The notes beneath the pieces were generated by a model, which had not been told where the DNA came from, did not search any database, and saw only the letters and a list, made by a program, of their open reading frames with translations. The position numbers were made by a program, and so were the translations under genes. Positions 26,944-34,546 of a DNA stretch of 38,283 nucleotides are shown here, one piece after another (within the stretch, counting starts at the first letter, position 1; the number at the start of each line of letters is the position of its first letter). Source of the stretch: Chromatiales bacterium (GTDB taxonomy: Bacteria > Pseudomonadota > Gammaproteobacteria > Thiohalomonadales > Thiohalomonadaceae); contig QKFD01000117.1 of assembly GCA_003251535.1 (NCBI GenBank), positions 1 to 38,283 on the forward strand, read 5' to 3'.

Positions 26944-28121
26944 CCCCCCCCGCCCCACCCCAGGACGAGCTGCTGGCCCGCCTGGCCGAGGCGGAGCGGC
27001 GCGCCGACTACTACGAACAGCGCAACGAGGCGCTCTCCGCCCAGGTGAGCCGTGCCGATGCCGCCGCCAGCGCGCTGCGCCATGAGCTGGAGCGCAACCG
27101 CCGCGGCTTCACCCTCCTGGCACGCCTTACCGGCTCCCTGGAGGGGGCCGACAACCTGCGTGATCTCTTCGCCCTCAGCTGCCGCCAACTCAACGGCATG
27201 TTGATGATGGAGCGCACCGTGCTGCTGGAGCCGGCCGGGGATGGCCGCCAGTTCCGCCCCACGGTCCTCCAGGGCTATGGCAGCGAGAGCGCGCTGATCG
27301 CCGGCAGCCTGGTCACCCCACCGGCCGCCCTGGCGGCCCCCGGCGGCGCCCTGCTGATCAACAGCGCCACCCCGCTCGACCCCACTATCCAGCAGTTTGC
27401 CGACGCCCTTCAGCTCCCCTACTTTGTCGCCGTGCCGGTGGTCCTGGAGGAGCGGGTGGAGGCGATCCTCATCACCGGCCGGACCCAGGAGCGGCTCATC
27501 TACACCCCGCGCCTAGAGGCGGGGGACCTAGAGACCATCCGCGCCGTCACCGGCTTCCTCGGCGCGGTGCTGGCCCGCCAAAACCTGCGTGAGGCGCGCC
27601 ACCGCGCCGCCACCGACTCCCTCACCGGCATCTACAACAAGCGCCACCTGATGGAGCATGGCGACCAGCTACTGGCCGGTGCGGGGGGGGAAGCGGCGCT
27701 GTTAGTGCTCGATATCGACCACTTCAAACAGGTCAACGACCGCTTCGGCCACCTGGCCGGTGACCGGGTGCTGGAGGCGCTGGGCCAACTGCTGCGGGAG
27801 CAGCTACCCGACCCCCAGCAGGCCCAGCTGTTCCGCTTCGGCGGCGAGGAGTTCATCGCCATCCTGCGCCACTGCAACGGCGAGCAGGCGTGGCAGGTGG
27901 CCGAGACCCTGCGCACCGAGACGGCCCGCCTCCAGCCATCGGGGATCCCATTCAGCGTCAGCATCGGCGTCGCCCTCTCCAGCGCCCCCCACCACCCCAG
28001 CCTGGCCCAACTCATCGCCCGCGCCGACAGCGCCCTCTACGCCGCCAAACGGGCCGGCCGCAACCGTGTGGTGGTGGCCCGCGCCGCCGCCACCGCAGAG
28101 ATCCCCTTCGATCCGCCCTAA
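26940..28121 (+). CDS. GAF-GGDEF diguanylate cyclase
   Basis: A 393-residue soluble protein. An N-terminal coiled coil (about 8-55) leads to a GAF-like domain (about 60-215) and a GGDEF domain (about 220-385) with DSLTGIYNKR, LDIDHFKQVNDRFGH and an intact GGEEF (301-305). No RxxD inhibitory site lies five residues before GGEEF, so product feedback may be absent. It should make c-di-GMP from two GTP. Translational coupling to the FIST gene suggests ligand control through the FIST protein. It ends 17 bases before the convergent guaD gene, with no terminator hairpin between. Confidence 0.9.
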   Translation: MTPPAPPQDELLARLAEAERRADYYEQRNEALSAQVSRADAAASALRHELERNRRGFTLLARLTGSLEGADNLRDLFALSCRQLNGMLMMERTVLLEPAGDGRQFRPTVLQGYGSESALIAGSLVTPPAALAAPGGALLINSATPLDPTIQQFADALQLPYFVAVPVVLEERVEAILITGRTQERLIYTPRLEAGDLETIRAVTGFLGAVLARQNLREARHRAATDSLTGIYNKRHLMEHGDQLLAGAGGEAALLVLDIDHFKQVNDRFGHLAGDRVLEALGQLLREQLPDPQQAQLFRFGGEEFIAILRHCNGEQAWQVAETLRTETARLQPSGIPFSVSIGVALSSAPHHPSLAQLIARADSALYAAKRAGRNRVVVARAAATAEIPFDPP

Positions 28122-28138
28122 CGGCGGCGAGCGCCCCC

Positions 28139-28612
28139 TCAATACTCCACCCGGTCCCCCTTCTGGCACCACAACACAAAGGGCGCCTGCGCCTCCTCCC
28201 ACAACAACTGCTGACTCGGCAGACGGCGCTCCCCCACCGCTAATCGCAGCTCTTGATAGATGGCTAGGTCATCAAAACCCGCCGCCGCCGCATCGGCGGC
28301 GCTGGCGCCGTACCACAGCCCATCGATTCGCGCCCAGAGCAGGGCAGAGAGACACATCGGGCAGGGTTCGCAACTCGCGTATAGCTCACAACCCCGGAGA
28401 TCGAAACTCCCCAACTGTTGGCAGGCAGCGCGGATCGCCACCACCTCGGCATGGGCGGTGGGGTCGTTATCAAGGGTTACCCGGTTCTGCCCCCTGCCGA
28501 TGACCTGCCCATCCCGCACCACCACCGCCCCAAACGGTCCACCGCCAGCGGCCACCGATTGCTGGGCCAGGGCGATGGCCTCTCGTAGGTACACCTCACG
28601 CTTTACATCCAA
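28139..28612 (-). CDS. guaD: guanine deaminase (cytidine deaminase-like fold)
   Basis: A 157-residue zinc hydrolase. The zinc site is His54-Ala-Glu56 in PTAHAEVVAIR and Cys84/Cys87 in CEPCPMCLSA. The NDPTAHAEV box and the FDDLAIYQE stretch near the C-terminus resemble small Bacillus-type guanine deaminases (GuaD) more than tRNA adenosine deaminases. It would convert guanine to xanthine and ammonia. The start appears to be the TTG at 28612 because an in-frame TAG lies six codons upstream and no ATG is available; a GTG at 28594 is the alternative. Purine-derived ammonia release would fit nitrogen salvage. Confidence 0.82.
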   Translation of the reverse strand: MDVKREVYLREAIALAQQSVAAGGGPFGAVVVRDGQVIGRGQNRVTLDNDPTAHAEVVAIRAACQQLGSFDLRGCELYASCEPCPMCLSALLWARIDGLWYGASAADAAAAGFDDLAIYQELRLAVGERRLPSQQLLWEEAQAPFVLWCQKGDRVEY

Positions 28613-28679
28613 ATCCTGGCCCCTCCCCTACAACCCGATAGAGATCCCCGCTCATCACCAATAAGCCTTTGAACAAATA

Positions 28680-28708
28680 ACTATTTTTCCCCTATTGAAG
28701 CCTGTCGA
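28680..28708 (-). promoter_or_regulatory. putative guaD promoter
   Basis: Read on the minus strand, TCGACA (28708-28703, five of six -35 positions) and AATAGT (28685-28680, four of six) are 17 bases apart in the A+T-rich patch. Transcription would start near 28673, about 60 bases before the guaD start. Confidence 0.4.
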
Positions 28709-28872
28709 GCGGCCCCTTTGAGATGACCCACTAAAGGCCATCCTGGGCGCAACCGTACACTAGCACCCTCTGTTATCTAGCGGTCCACAGGCCCGCGACA
28801 TGGCGACGCTATATGGCAAACGCCGCTGACGAGCCCACTCCACAACCCCAGCGCTCCCCCACACGCACCAAA

Positions 28873-28902
28873 TTGACGCACGCCCCCCTGGCGGGCTAAA
28901 AG
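28873..28902 (+). promoter_or_regulatory. putative trpB2 promoter
   Basis: TTGACG (28873-28878, five of six -35 positions) and TAAAAG (28897-28902, four of six) are 18 bases apart. The predicted start near 28909 would give a leader of about 80 bases before the GTG at 28988. Confidence 0.45.
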
Positions 28903-28987
28903 AGGGGAGCTGGACCGGCCACCGGATCCAGCCGTTGCCCACCACTGTCACCCTCTATCCAACAGCCAAAATAAGCGAGGAGCCAGC

Positions 28988-30340
28988 GTGCCCGAGACCA
29001 AGATCCTCCTGCCTGAAAGTGAGATCCCCACCCACTGGTACAACGTGGTGGCCGATATGCCCAATCCTCCGGCGCCAGTGCTGGGCCCCGATGGCAAGCC
29101 CATCGGCCCGGAGGCCCTGGCGGCCATCTTCCCCATGAACATCATCGAGCAGGAGGTGAGTAGCGAGCGCTGGATCCCGATCCCCGACGAGGTGCGGGAG
29201 ATCTACCGGCTCTGGCGCCCCTCGCCGCTGTTCCGCGCCCACCGCCTGGAGCAGATGCTCGGCACCCCGGCCAAGATTTACTACAAGTATGAGGGGGTGA
29301 GTCCCGCCGGTTCCCATAAGGTCAACACCGCGGTACCGCAGGCGTTCTATAACCGGGAGGCCGGTATCAAGCGCCTCACCACCGAGACCGGGGCGGGTCA
29401 GTGGGGCTCCTCTATTGCCCTCGCCGGACAGATGTTTGGGCTGGAGGTGCGGGTCTACATGGTGAAGGTGAGCTACGAGCAGAAGCCGTTCCGCCGCTCC
29501 ATGATGCACACCTGGGGCGCTGAGGTGCTGCCCAGCCCCAGCCCCCTCACCGAGGCGGGACGCCAGATCCTGGCGGCCCACCCCGACTCCCCCGGCTCCC
29601 TCGGCATCGCCATCTCCGAGGCGGTGGAGGAGGCGGCCACCCGCAGCGATACCAACTACTCCTTGGGTTCGGTGTTGAACCATGTCCTGCTCCACCAGAC
29701 CGTCATCGGGCTAGAGGCGAAAAAGCAGTTCGAGCTGGTGGGGGACTACCCCGATATGGTCTTTGCCCCCTGTGGCGGTGGCTCCAACTTTGGCGGTGTC
29801 GCCTTCCCCTTCCTGGCCGACAAGGCGAGCGGCAAGGCGGTACGCCTGGTGGCGGTGGAGCCCACCTCCTGCCCCACCCTCACCCGCGGCCACTACGCCT
29901 ATGATTTTGGCGACTCCGCCGGCCTCACGCCGCTGATGAAGATGTACACCCTGGGTCACGACTTTGTTCCTCCCGGGATCCACGCCGGTGGCCTGCGCTA
30001 CCACGGCGACTCCACCCTGGTCTCGCAGCTCTACCATGAGGGGCTGGTGGAGGCGCAGGCGGTTGCACAGCTGGCCACCTTTGAGGCGGGGCTCACCTTT
30101 GCCCGGGCGGAGGGGATCATCCCCGCGCCAGAGTCCAACCACGGCATCGCCGCCTGTATCGAAGAGGCGCTGCGCTGCAAGGAGAGCGGCGAGTCGAAGA
30201 CCCTCTTCTTTAACCTCTCCGGCCACGGCCACTTCGATATGGCCGCCTATGATCGCTACTTCGCCCATGAGCTGGAGGATTACGACTATCCCAGCGAGGC
30301 GATCGAGGAGGCCCTCCACCACCTGCCCAAGGTAGGGTAG
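28988..30340 (+). CDS. trpB: TrpB2-type tryptophan synthase beta chain
   Basis: A 450-residue PLP enzyme of the TrpB2 group, longer than the usual TrpB1 of about 400 residues. The PLP lysine is Lys111 in [11 protein letters not shown]. The family's AETGAGQWG-type loop appears as [11 protein letters not shown], the phosphate-binding loop as [10 protein letters not shown], and the end motif as [10 protein letters not shown]. TrpB2 makes tryptophan from indole and serine without tight TrpA control, acting in indole salvage or beside TrpB1. No trpA or other trp gene is adjacent. The start is a GTG at 28988 with GAGGAG upstream. A terminator follows the stop directly, so it is probably monocistronic. 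Confidence 0.93.
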   Translation: MPETKILLPESEIPTHWYNVVADMPNPPAPVLGPDGKPIGPEALAAIFPMNIIEQEVSSERWIPIPDEVREIYRLWRPSPLFRAHRLEQMLGTPAKIYYKYEGVSPAGSHKVNTAVPQAFYNREAGIKRLTTETGAGQWGSSIALAGQMFGLEVRVYMVKVSYEQKPFRRSMMHTWGAEVLPSPSPLTEAGRQILAAHPDSPGSLGIAISEAVEEAATRSDTNYSLGSVLNHVLLHQTVIGLEAKKQFELVGDYPDMVFAPCGGGSNFGGVAFPFLADKASGKAVRLVAVEPTSCPTLTRGHYAYDFGDSAGLTPLMKMYTLGHDFVPPGIHAGGLRYHGDSTLVSQLYHEGLVEAQAVAQLATFEAGLTFARAEGIIPAPESNHGIAACIEEALRCKESGESKTLFFNLSGHGHFDMAAYDRYFAHELEDYDYPSEAIEEALHHLPKVG

Positions 30341-30349
30341 AGTGCCCTG

Positions 30350-30371
30350 CCGCACCCCATGCGGGGTGCGG
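30350..30371 (+). terminator. terminator hairpin after trpB2
   Basis: A perfect 9-bp G-C stem (CCGCACCCC 30350-30358 with GGGGTGCGG 30363-30371) and a four-base loop ATGC lie ten bases after the stop. A short T/C-rich stretch follows (TCTCTCCTCCCTGTT). It ends 38 bases before the protease start. Confidence 0.7.
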
Positions 30372-30409
30372 TCTCTCCTCCCTGTTCGATCCAGCGCCGG
30401 AATAGCCCC

Positions 30410-32836
30410 ATGACACCACCCGCACCCCTCACCCCTGACCAGCTCTACACCCCTTGCGATGTGGCGCAGTTTGTCTTTGATACCACCTCTGAACTGGACG
30501 ACCTGACCGAGATCATCGGCCAGACCCGGGCCCTGGAGGCGGTGCGCTTTGGGGTCGGGATGCGACGCGAGGGGTACAACCTCTATGTGATGGGGCCACC
30601 GGGGATGGGCAAGCACTCCCTGGTGCGGCAATCGCTCGGCGAGAAGGCGGCCCAGCTCCCTACCCCGGATGACTGGTGCTATGTCCACAATTTTGAGCAG
30701 CCCCACCGCCCCAAGGCGCTGCGTCTCCCACCGGGTTGGGGGGCCCGGCTGCGGCTCGATATCTCCCACTTCATTGAGGAGTTGGCGGCGGCGCTGCCGG
30801 CCGCCTTTGATGGCGAGGAGTATCGCGCCGGTATCGAGGCGATGGAGGGCGCCCTCAAAGAGCGGGAGCAGCACGCCTTTGATGCCCTAGCGGCCGATGC
30901 CCTGGCCCATGACGTGAAGCTCTTTCGTACCCCCAGCGGCTTCGCCTTTGCCCCTTTACGTAACAACGAGGCGCTCAGTCCCGCGGAGTACGAGACCCTG
31001 CCGCAGGAGGAGCAGCAGCGGCTGGAGCGACTCATCGGCGGCTTTCAGGAGCGACTGCGGGAGGTGCTGGAGCATATCCCCCAGTGGCGCCGGGAGACCC
31101 GCGAAGAGGTGAAGCAGCTCAATCGCAAGACCGCCCGCGGGGTGGTGGACCAGCTGCTGGTGGATCTCAAACGGACCTACAACCCCTTCCCCGCCCTCCT
31201 CGCCCATCTGGAGGAGATCCGCGATGACGTGCTGGAGAACATCAAGGATTTCGTCAAGACCGAGGAGAGCGAGGGGGAGGTCCACCCCAGTACCCTCCAC
31301 CGCTACCAGGTCAACCTGCTGGTGGATAACAGCCAGACCCGCGGCGCGCCGGTCATCTATCTCGATCACCCCACCTTTATGAATCTAGTGGGGCGGGCGG
31401 AGCACCTGGCCCAGATGGGGACCCTCATCACCGACTTTACCCTGCTCAAGTCGGGCGCCCTGCACCAGGCCAACGGCGGCTATTTGATGGTGGATGCCCA
31501 TAAGCTGCTCACCCAACCCTTTGCCTGGGATGGTCTGAAACGGACCCTCTATGCCCACCAGGTGCGCATCGAGTCGCTGGAGAAGATGGTGAGCCTGGTG
31601 AGCACCGTCTCCCTGGAGCCGGAGCCGATCCCGCTCGATCTCAAGGTGGTGCTACTGGGGGATCGCTTCATCTACTACCTGCTGCATGAGTACGATCCCG
31701 ACTTTGCCGAGCTGTTCAAGGTGGCGGCCGACTTCGAGGAGGAGATCCCCCGCGCCCAGGAGTCGGCCCTCCTCTACGCCCGGCTCATCGCCACCCTCGC
31801 CCGTAAAGAGGGGCTCAAACCCTTCGACCGCCAGGCGGTGGCGCGGGTGGTGGAGCATGGCGCCCGCCTCGCCGAGGATGCCGATCGACTCACCACCCAC
31901 ATGCGCTCCATTGCCGATCTGGTACGGGAGGCGGACTACTGGGGTAGCGAGAGTGGCCACCCGATTATCCTAGCGGCGGATGTGCAGCGGGCCATCGATA
32001 AGCAGAGTTATCGCAACTCTCGGCTGCGCGAACACCTCCAGGAGGAGATAGAGCGCGGCGCCATCCTCATCGCCACCCAAGGGGGAGGGGTGGGGCAGAT
32101 CAACGCCCTCTCGGTGCTAGAGCTGGGGGGCTACCGCTTCGGCCACCCCACCCGTATCACCGCCACCGTCCACATTGGTGATGGCGATGTGGTGGATATC
32201 GAACGGGAGGTGGAGTTGGGGGGTCCGCTCCACTCCAAGGGGGTGCTGATCTTGAGCGGTTTCATCTCCTCCCGTTACGCCCGCCATCACCCCCTCTCCC
32301 TCTCCGCCCATCTGGTGTTTGAACAGTCCTACGGTGGGGTGGAGGGGGACTCCGCCTCCCTCGCCGAGTTGGTGGCACTGCTCTCTGCCATCGCCGAGCT
32401 GCCCATCCGCCAGGAGCTGGCCATCACCGGCTCGGTCAATCAGAAGGGGGAGGTGCAGCCCATCGGCGGGGTCAACGAGAAGGTGGAGGGGTTCTTTGAT
32501 CTCTGTGCCGCCCGCGGGTTAACGGGTCAACAGGGGGTCATCATCCCCTACGCCAATCTGCGCCATCTGATGTTGAAGGCGTCGGTGGTGGAGGCGGTGC
32601 GGGCGGGGCAGTTTGCCCTCTATGCGGTACAGCGGGTGGATGAGGCGCTGGCACTACTCCTGGCCATGGAGCCGGGGGAGCCGGATAGCGAAGGCCTCTG
32701 GCCGACGGAGAGTATCAATGGCCGCATCCAGCAACAGCTGACCGAGATGAGCCTCATCAAACAGCGTTTTGGTGAGCGGGATCACCGCGATGAGGAGCAG
32801 GAGGAGGGGTTAGCTGCGGAGGGCGAGAGGGGCTAA
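30410..32836 (+). CDS. LonB-type ATP-dependent protease
   Basis: An 808-residue AAA+ protease of the bacterial LonB-like group (AAA_32 with C-terminal Lon protease domain). Walker A is GPPGMGKH (62-69). A helical insertion occupies about 130-290, and GGYLMVDAHKLL marks the second part of the ATPase. The protease domain has Ser648 in VEGDSASLAEL and Lys691 in IGGVNEKVEG, 43 residues apart as in the Ser-Lys dyad of Lon. It should degrade misfolded or regulatory proteins in the cytoplasm. The ATG at 30410 has only a weak GGA upstream; the frame is open to 30359, but that stretch covers the trpB2 terminator. A hairpin ends the transcript. Confidence 0.92.
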   Translation: MTPPAPLTPDQLYTPCDVAQFVFDTTSELDDLTEIIGQTRALEAVRFGVGMRREGYNLYVMGPPGMGKHSLVRQSLGEKAAQLPTPDDWCYVHNFEQPHRPKALRLPPGWGARLRLDISHFIEELAAALPAAFDGEEYRAGIEAMEGALKEREQHAFDALAADALAHDVKLFRTPSGFAFAPLRNNEALSPAEYETLPQEEQQRLERLIGGFQERLREVLEHIPQWRRETREEVKQLNRKTARGVVDQLLVDLKRTYNPFPALLAHLEEIRDDVLENIKDFVKTEESEGEVHPSTLHRYQVNLLVDNSQTRGAPVIYLDHPTFMNLVGRAEHLAQMGTLITDFTLLKSGALHQANGGYLMVDAHKLLTQPFAWDGLKRTLYAHQVRIESLEKMVSLVSTVSLEPEPIPLDLKVVLLGDRFIYYLLHEYDPDFAELFKVAADFEEEIPRAQESALLYARLIATLARKEGLKPFDRQAVARVVEHGARLAEDADRLTTHMRSIADLVREADYWGSESGHPIILAADVQRAIDKQSYRNSRLREHLQEEIERGAILIATQGGGVGQINALSVLELGGYRFGHPTRITATVHIGDGDVVDIEREVELGGPLHSKGVLILSGFISSRYARHHPLSLSAHLVFEQSYGGVEGDSASLAELVALLSAIAELPIRQELAITGSVNQKGEVQPIGGVNEKVEGFFDLCAARGLTGQQGVIIPYANLRHLMLKASVVEAVRAGQFALYAVQRVDEALALLLAMEPGEPDSEGLWPTESINGRIQQQLTEMSLIKQRFGERDHRDEEQEEGLAAEGERG

Positions 32837-32843
32837 GGCGCTG

Positions 32844-32870
32844 CCCCGCAGCCGGGAGGCGGCTGCGGGG
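32844..32870. terminator. bidirectional hairpin between convergent protease gene and nif operon end
   Basis: A perfect 10-bp stem CCCCGCAGCC (32844-32853) with GGCTGCGGGG (32861-32870) and a seven-base loop, placed 7 bases after the protease stop and 11 bases beyond the end of the last nif-operon gene. It can serve both strands. No long T tract is present. Confidence 0.65.
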
Positions 32871-32881
32871 TGCCGGGGGGA

Positions 32882-33157
32882 TTACTCCTCCTCCGGCCCC
32901 AGCGTGGCGACCACCACCGCGGCGGCGCTGTCGTAGTCGTTGGTGAGGGACATGCAGTGGCCGCTACCACCGGCCAGGTAGATGCTAAACCCATCGCCCT
33001 GGTGGACCGGCTTGGCGCGAGGACTCACCTCATCGTCATTGCAAAAGGTGAAGCGGAGCGGCGCAAAGCGCTCCCGCACCGTCGCCTCGGCCGGATAGGG
33101 GCCGCCAGCCTGTTCGATACAGGCGGCGATCTCACCCACCACCTCGGGGGAGATCAC
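32882..33157 (-). CDS. small acidic nif-operon protein, 91 aa
   Basis: A 91-residue soluble protein with an acidic C-terminus (GPEEE) and two cysteines in the N-terminal and middle parts (AACIEQAGG, FTFCNDDE) plus one near the end (GSGHCMSL). I do not recognise a named function; small proteins of this kind occur next to nafY in gammaproteobacterial nif clusters. The start is a GTG at 33157 that overlaps the nafY stop by four bases, with GGAGGAGGAGG directly upstream, so it is translationally coupled to nafY and is the last gene of the operon. A role in nitrogenase maturation or electron supply is inference from position only. Confidence 0.7.
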   Translation of the reverse strand: MISPEVVGEIAACIEQAGGPYPAEATVRERFAPLRFTFCNDDEVSPRAKPVHQGDGFSIYLAGGSGHCMSLTNDYDSAAAVVVATLGPEEE

Positions 33158-33858
33158 GCCTCCTCCTCCGCACTCTCAAAGCGGTGCTCTATCCGCTTAC
33201 CCATCACCTTGGCCAGCCACGGCGGCGGCGTACCGGTCAGCACCTGCTGCAACTCTGCCAACTTCTCCCGTGCCTCCCCCGCCTCGGGGAATTTGATGGG
33301 GTGGACGTCGGCCTTCACCACCTTGGCCGCTGCCGGACCGCCGATGGACATCACATAGAGCAGATGGCAGTCGGCGATGAGATCGGCGCGATAGGCGTTT
33401 TTGTCGCCACTCGCCTCCGCCCCCTCCGTGCCGCGGATGGCAACAAGACGGCTCTCCGTAGGCGAGACCTGGTAGATGAGAAAACGGGCGCAGCTACCGA
33501 AGTGGCCATCCAACCGCTCCTTACCGTTGGAGGCAACCGCCACCCGGATGGAGCCGGGCATGTCGCCTTCGGCGTAGGCCTCCACCGGCGGCAGGTCGTC
33601 ATCCAGCTCCACGGTGGCCTTGCCCCAGAGGTAGTCGAGCGCCTGTTTGATGACCGGCAGCGGCATCTGCCCCAGATCGCCGTCGGCCGCCTCAGTGAGC
33701 TGGCGCACGGTGATGCGGGTCAGTTTATCTTCAGTAATGGGGAGGCCCAGGGCGTTGACCAGCACGCGCATCAGGCGGGCCGGTTCGGTGTCGGGCAGCA
33801 CGCGCGCGGCCAGGCCAATGCGCAGCGCCGCTTCACGGGTGAACTGTTCGTTGCTCAT
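33154..33858 (-). CDS. nafY: NafY-type nitrogenase accessory factor (FeMo-co binding)
   Basis: A 234-residue protein with two parts. Residues 1-90 form a helical domain like the NafY N-terminal domain that binds apo-dinitrogenase. Residues 100-215 form the NifX/NifB-C-type FeMo-co binding domain, with LDGHFGSCARF containing His119, the position of the cofactor-ligand His in Azotobacter NafY. It would hold FeMo-co and stabilise apo-NifDK before insertion. The ATG at 33858 has GGGAGGAG nearby; upstream extension to 33897 is unnecessary. Two hairpins separate it from the ferredoxin gene. Confidence 0.9.
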   Translation of the reverse strand: MSNEQFTREAALRIGLAARVLPDTEPARLMRVLVNALGLPITEDKLTRITVRQLTEAADGDLGQMPLPVIKQALDYLWGKATVELDDDLPPVEAYAEGDMPGSIRVAVASNGKERLDGHFGSCARFLIYQVSPTESRLVAIRGTEGAEASGDKNAYRADLIADCHLLYVMSIGGPAAAKVVKADVHPIKFPEAGEAREKLAELQQVLTGTPPPWLAKVMGKRIEHRFESAEEEA

Positions 33859-33880
33859 GGGGCTCTCCTCCCGTAATTCA

Positions 33881-33901
33881 TGGCGTGCAGCGCCCACGCC
33901 A
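33881..33901 (-). other. intergenic hairpin 1 between ferredoxin gene and nafY
   Basis: A 7-bp stem TGGCGTG (33881-33887) with CACGCCA (33895-33901) and a seven-base loop, directly before the nafY ribosome-binding region on the minus strand. It has no T tract and may act in RNA processing or translation control. Confidence 0.5.
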
Positions 33902-33911
33902 GTGTGGTGGA

Positions 33912-33937
33912 GGCGCAGGTCGAGGATGACCTGCGCC
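33912..33937 (-). terminator. intergenic hairpin 2 after the ferredoxin gene
   Basis: A perfect 10-bp stem GGCGCAGGTC (33912-33921) with GACCTGCGCC (33928-33937) and a six-base loop, nine bases after the ferredoxin stop. The lack of a T tract suggests partial termination or 3'-end protection. Confidence 0.6.
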
Positions 33938-33945
33938 GATCGCCG

Positions 33946-34143
33946 TCAGGCAGCTTCGACGATACAGTTAGGAACCGGGCACGCCTCGACGCACTGCGGC
34001 TCGTCGAACTCACCTTCGCACTCGGTGCAAACCTCGGCGTCGATGATGTAGGTCCCCTTCTTCTTCAGCACCGCCCCAGTCGGGCAGACCGGCTGGCAAT
34101 CGCCGCAGGAGGTGCATTCATCTTTGACAATCATCATAGCCAT
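33946..34143 (-). CDS. 2[4Fe-4S] ferredoxin of the nif operon
   Basis: A 65-residue ferredoxin. The first cluster motif is CTSCGDCQPVCP (Cys10, 13, 16, 20). The second has the wider spacing CTEC-x8-C-x3-CP (Cys39, 42, 51, 55), with one more cysteine at 60. This CxxC-x8-CxxxC arrangement is typical of FdxN-like ferredoxins in nif clusters and of Chromatium-type ferredoxins. It should carry low-potential electrons to NifH or to cofactor-assembly enzymes. The ATG at 34143 has GAGGAG about eight bases upstream. It lies 71 bases after nifT. Confidence 0.93.
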   Translation of the reverse strand: MAMMIVKDECTSCGDCQPVCPTGAVLKKKGTYIIDAEVCTECEGEFDEPQCVEACPVPNCIVEAA

Positions 34144-34214
34144 GAGCGTGTCTCCTCAAACTCGTCGTAGCAGGTACCGCAAGGCACAGAGAGAAGTGGC
34201 CAGGGCCACCACCA

Positions 34215-34424
34215 TTACATTTTCTTCGCCTTCACCGTGATGGGGAGCTTGGGCTCCGGCATCGGATCGACGTAAAACACAGAACCGTCCGCCAGCGTAA
34301 GTGCCCCGCCCCACTTCTCCGGGGTCTCAAACTCTACGGTCTCGACGATCTCTTCCAGATCCTTTTTAGCAACATAGAGGGAGAGCTTACCCCCTTCAGT
34401 GCGTCGTAGCATTACGCTTGGCAT
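34215..34424 (-). CDS. nifT: NifT/FixU family protein
   Basis: A 69-residue protein beginning MPSVMLRRTEGGKLSLYVA, the characteristic NifT start, and containing EKWGGALTLADGSVFYV. NifT always sits next to nifK in this group, and its function is poorly defined; mutants in Klebsiella and Azotobacter still fix nitrogen. The ATG at 34424 has AGAGG eight bases upstream. A longer frame from 34478 would cross the intergenic hairpin region and lacks family similarity. Confidence 0.93.
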   Translation of the reverse strand: MPSVMLRRTEGGKLSLYVAKKDLEEIVETVEFETPEKWGGALTLADGSVFYVDPMPEPKLPITVKAKKM

Positions 34425-34466
34425 TACAAAATCCTCTAGCAAAAAGGGCCTTTTACCACAGAAGAA

Positions 34467-34519
34467 GAGGGGAGACACAGGGGTGCCGCGGTGATCCGGG
34501 TCCTCTGCGTGCTCCCCTC
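34467..34519 (-). other. intergenic stem-loop between nifK and nifT
   Basis: An 8-bp inverted repeat GAGGGGAG (34467-34474) with CTCCCCTC (34512-34519). The 37-base interior can add short pairs (CAC with GTG next to the main stem). It starts about 28 bases after the nifK stop and may reduce read-through or protect the nifHDK message. Confidence 0.5.
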
Positions 34520-34546
34520 CTCTAACGGTGGTTCAGACCTTTTCGA

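Larger units (their letters stand above)
28613..28987. other. 375-base divergent intergenic region guaD / trpB2
   Basis: Contains an A+T-richer patch (about 28660-28700) that stands out in this GC-rich window, and two candidate promoters facing away from each other, listed separately. No protein or RNA gene was recognised. An imperfect inverted repeat TGGACCGG/CCGGATCCA lies at about 28911-28930 in the trpB2 leader. Confidence 0.5.

Noticed and set aside
28139-28612. Reading of the deaminase as tRNA adenosine deaminase TadA
   Set aside because: The NDPTAHAEV box and FDDLAIYQE stretch fit small guanine deaminases better; TadA usually has a different spacing and a basic tail.
34196-34209. GTGGC/GCCAC hairpin between nifT and the ferredoxin gene
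   Set aside because: Only five base pairs with a four-base loop; too weak to list as a feature.
34440-34460. AAAAGG/CCTTTT palindrome with T run before nifT as an intrinsic terminator
   Set aside because: The stem is about five weak pairs with a three-base loop, and it would cut off nifT immediately before its start.
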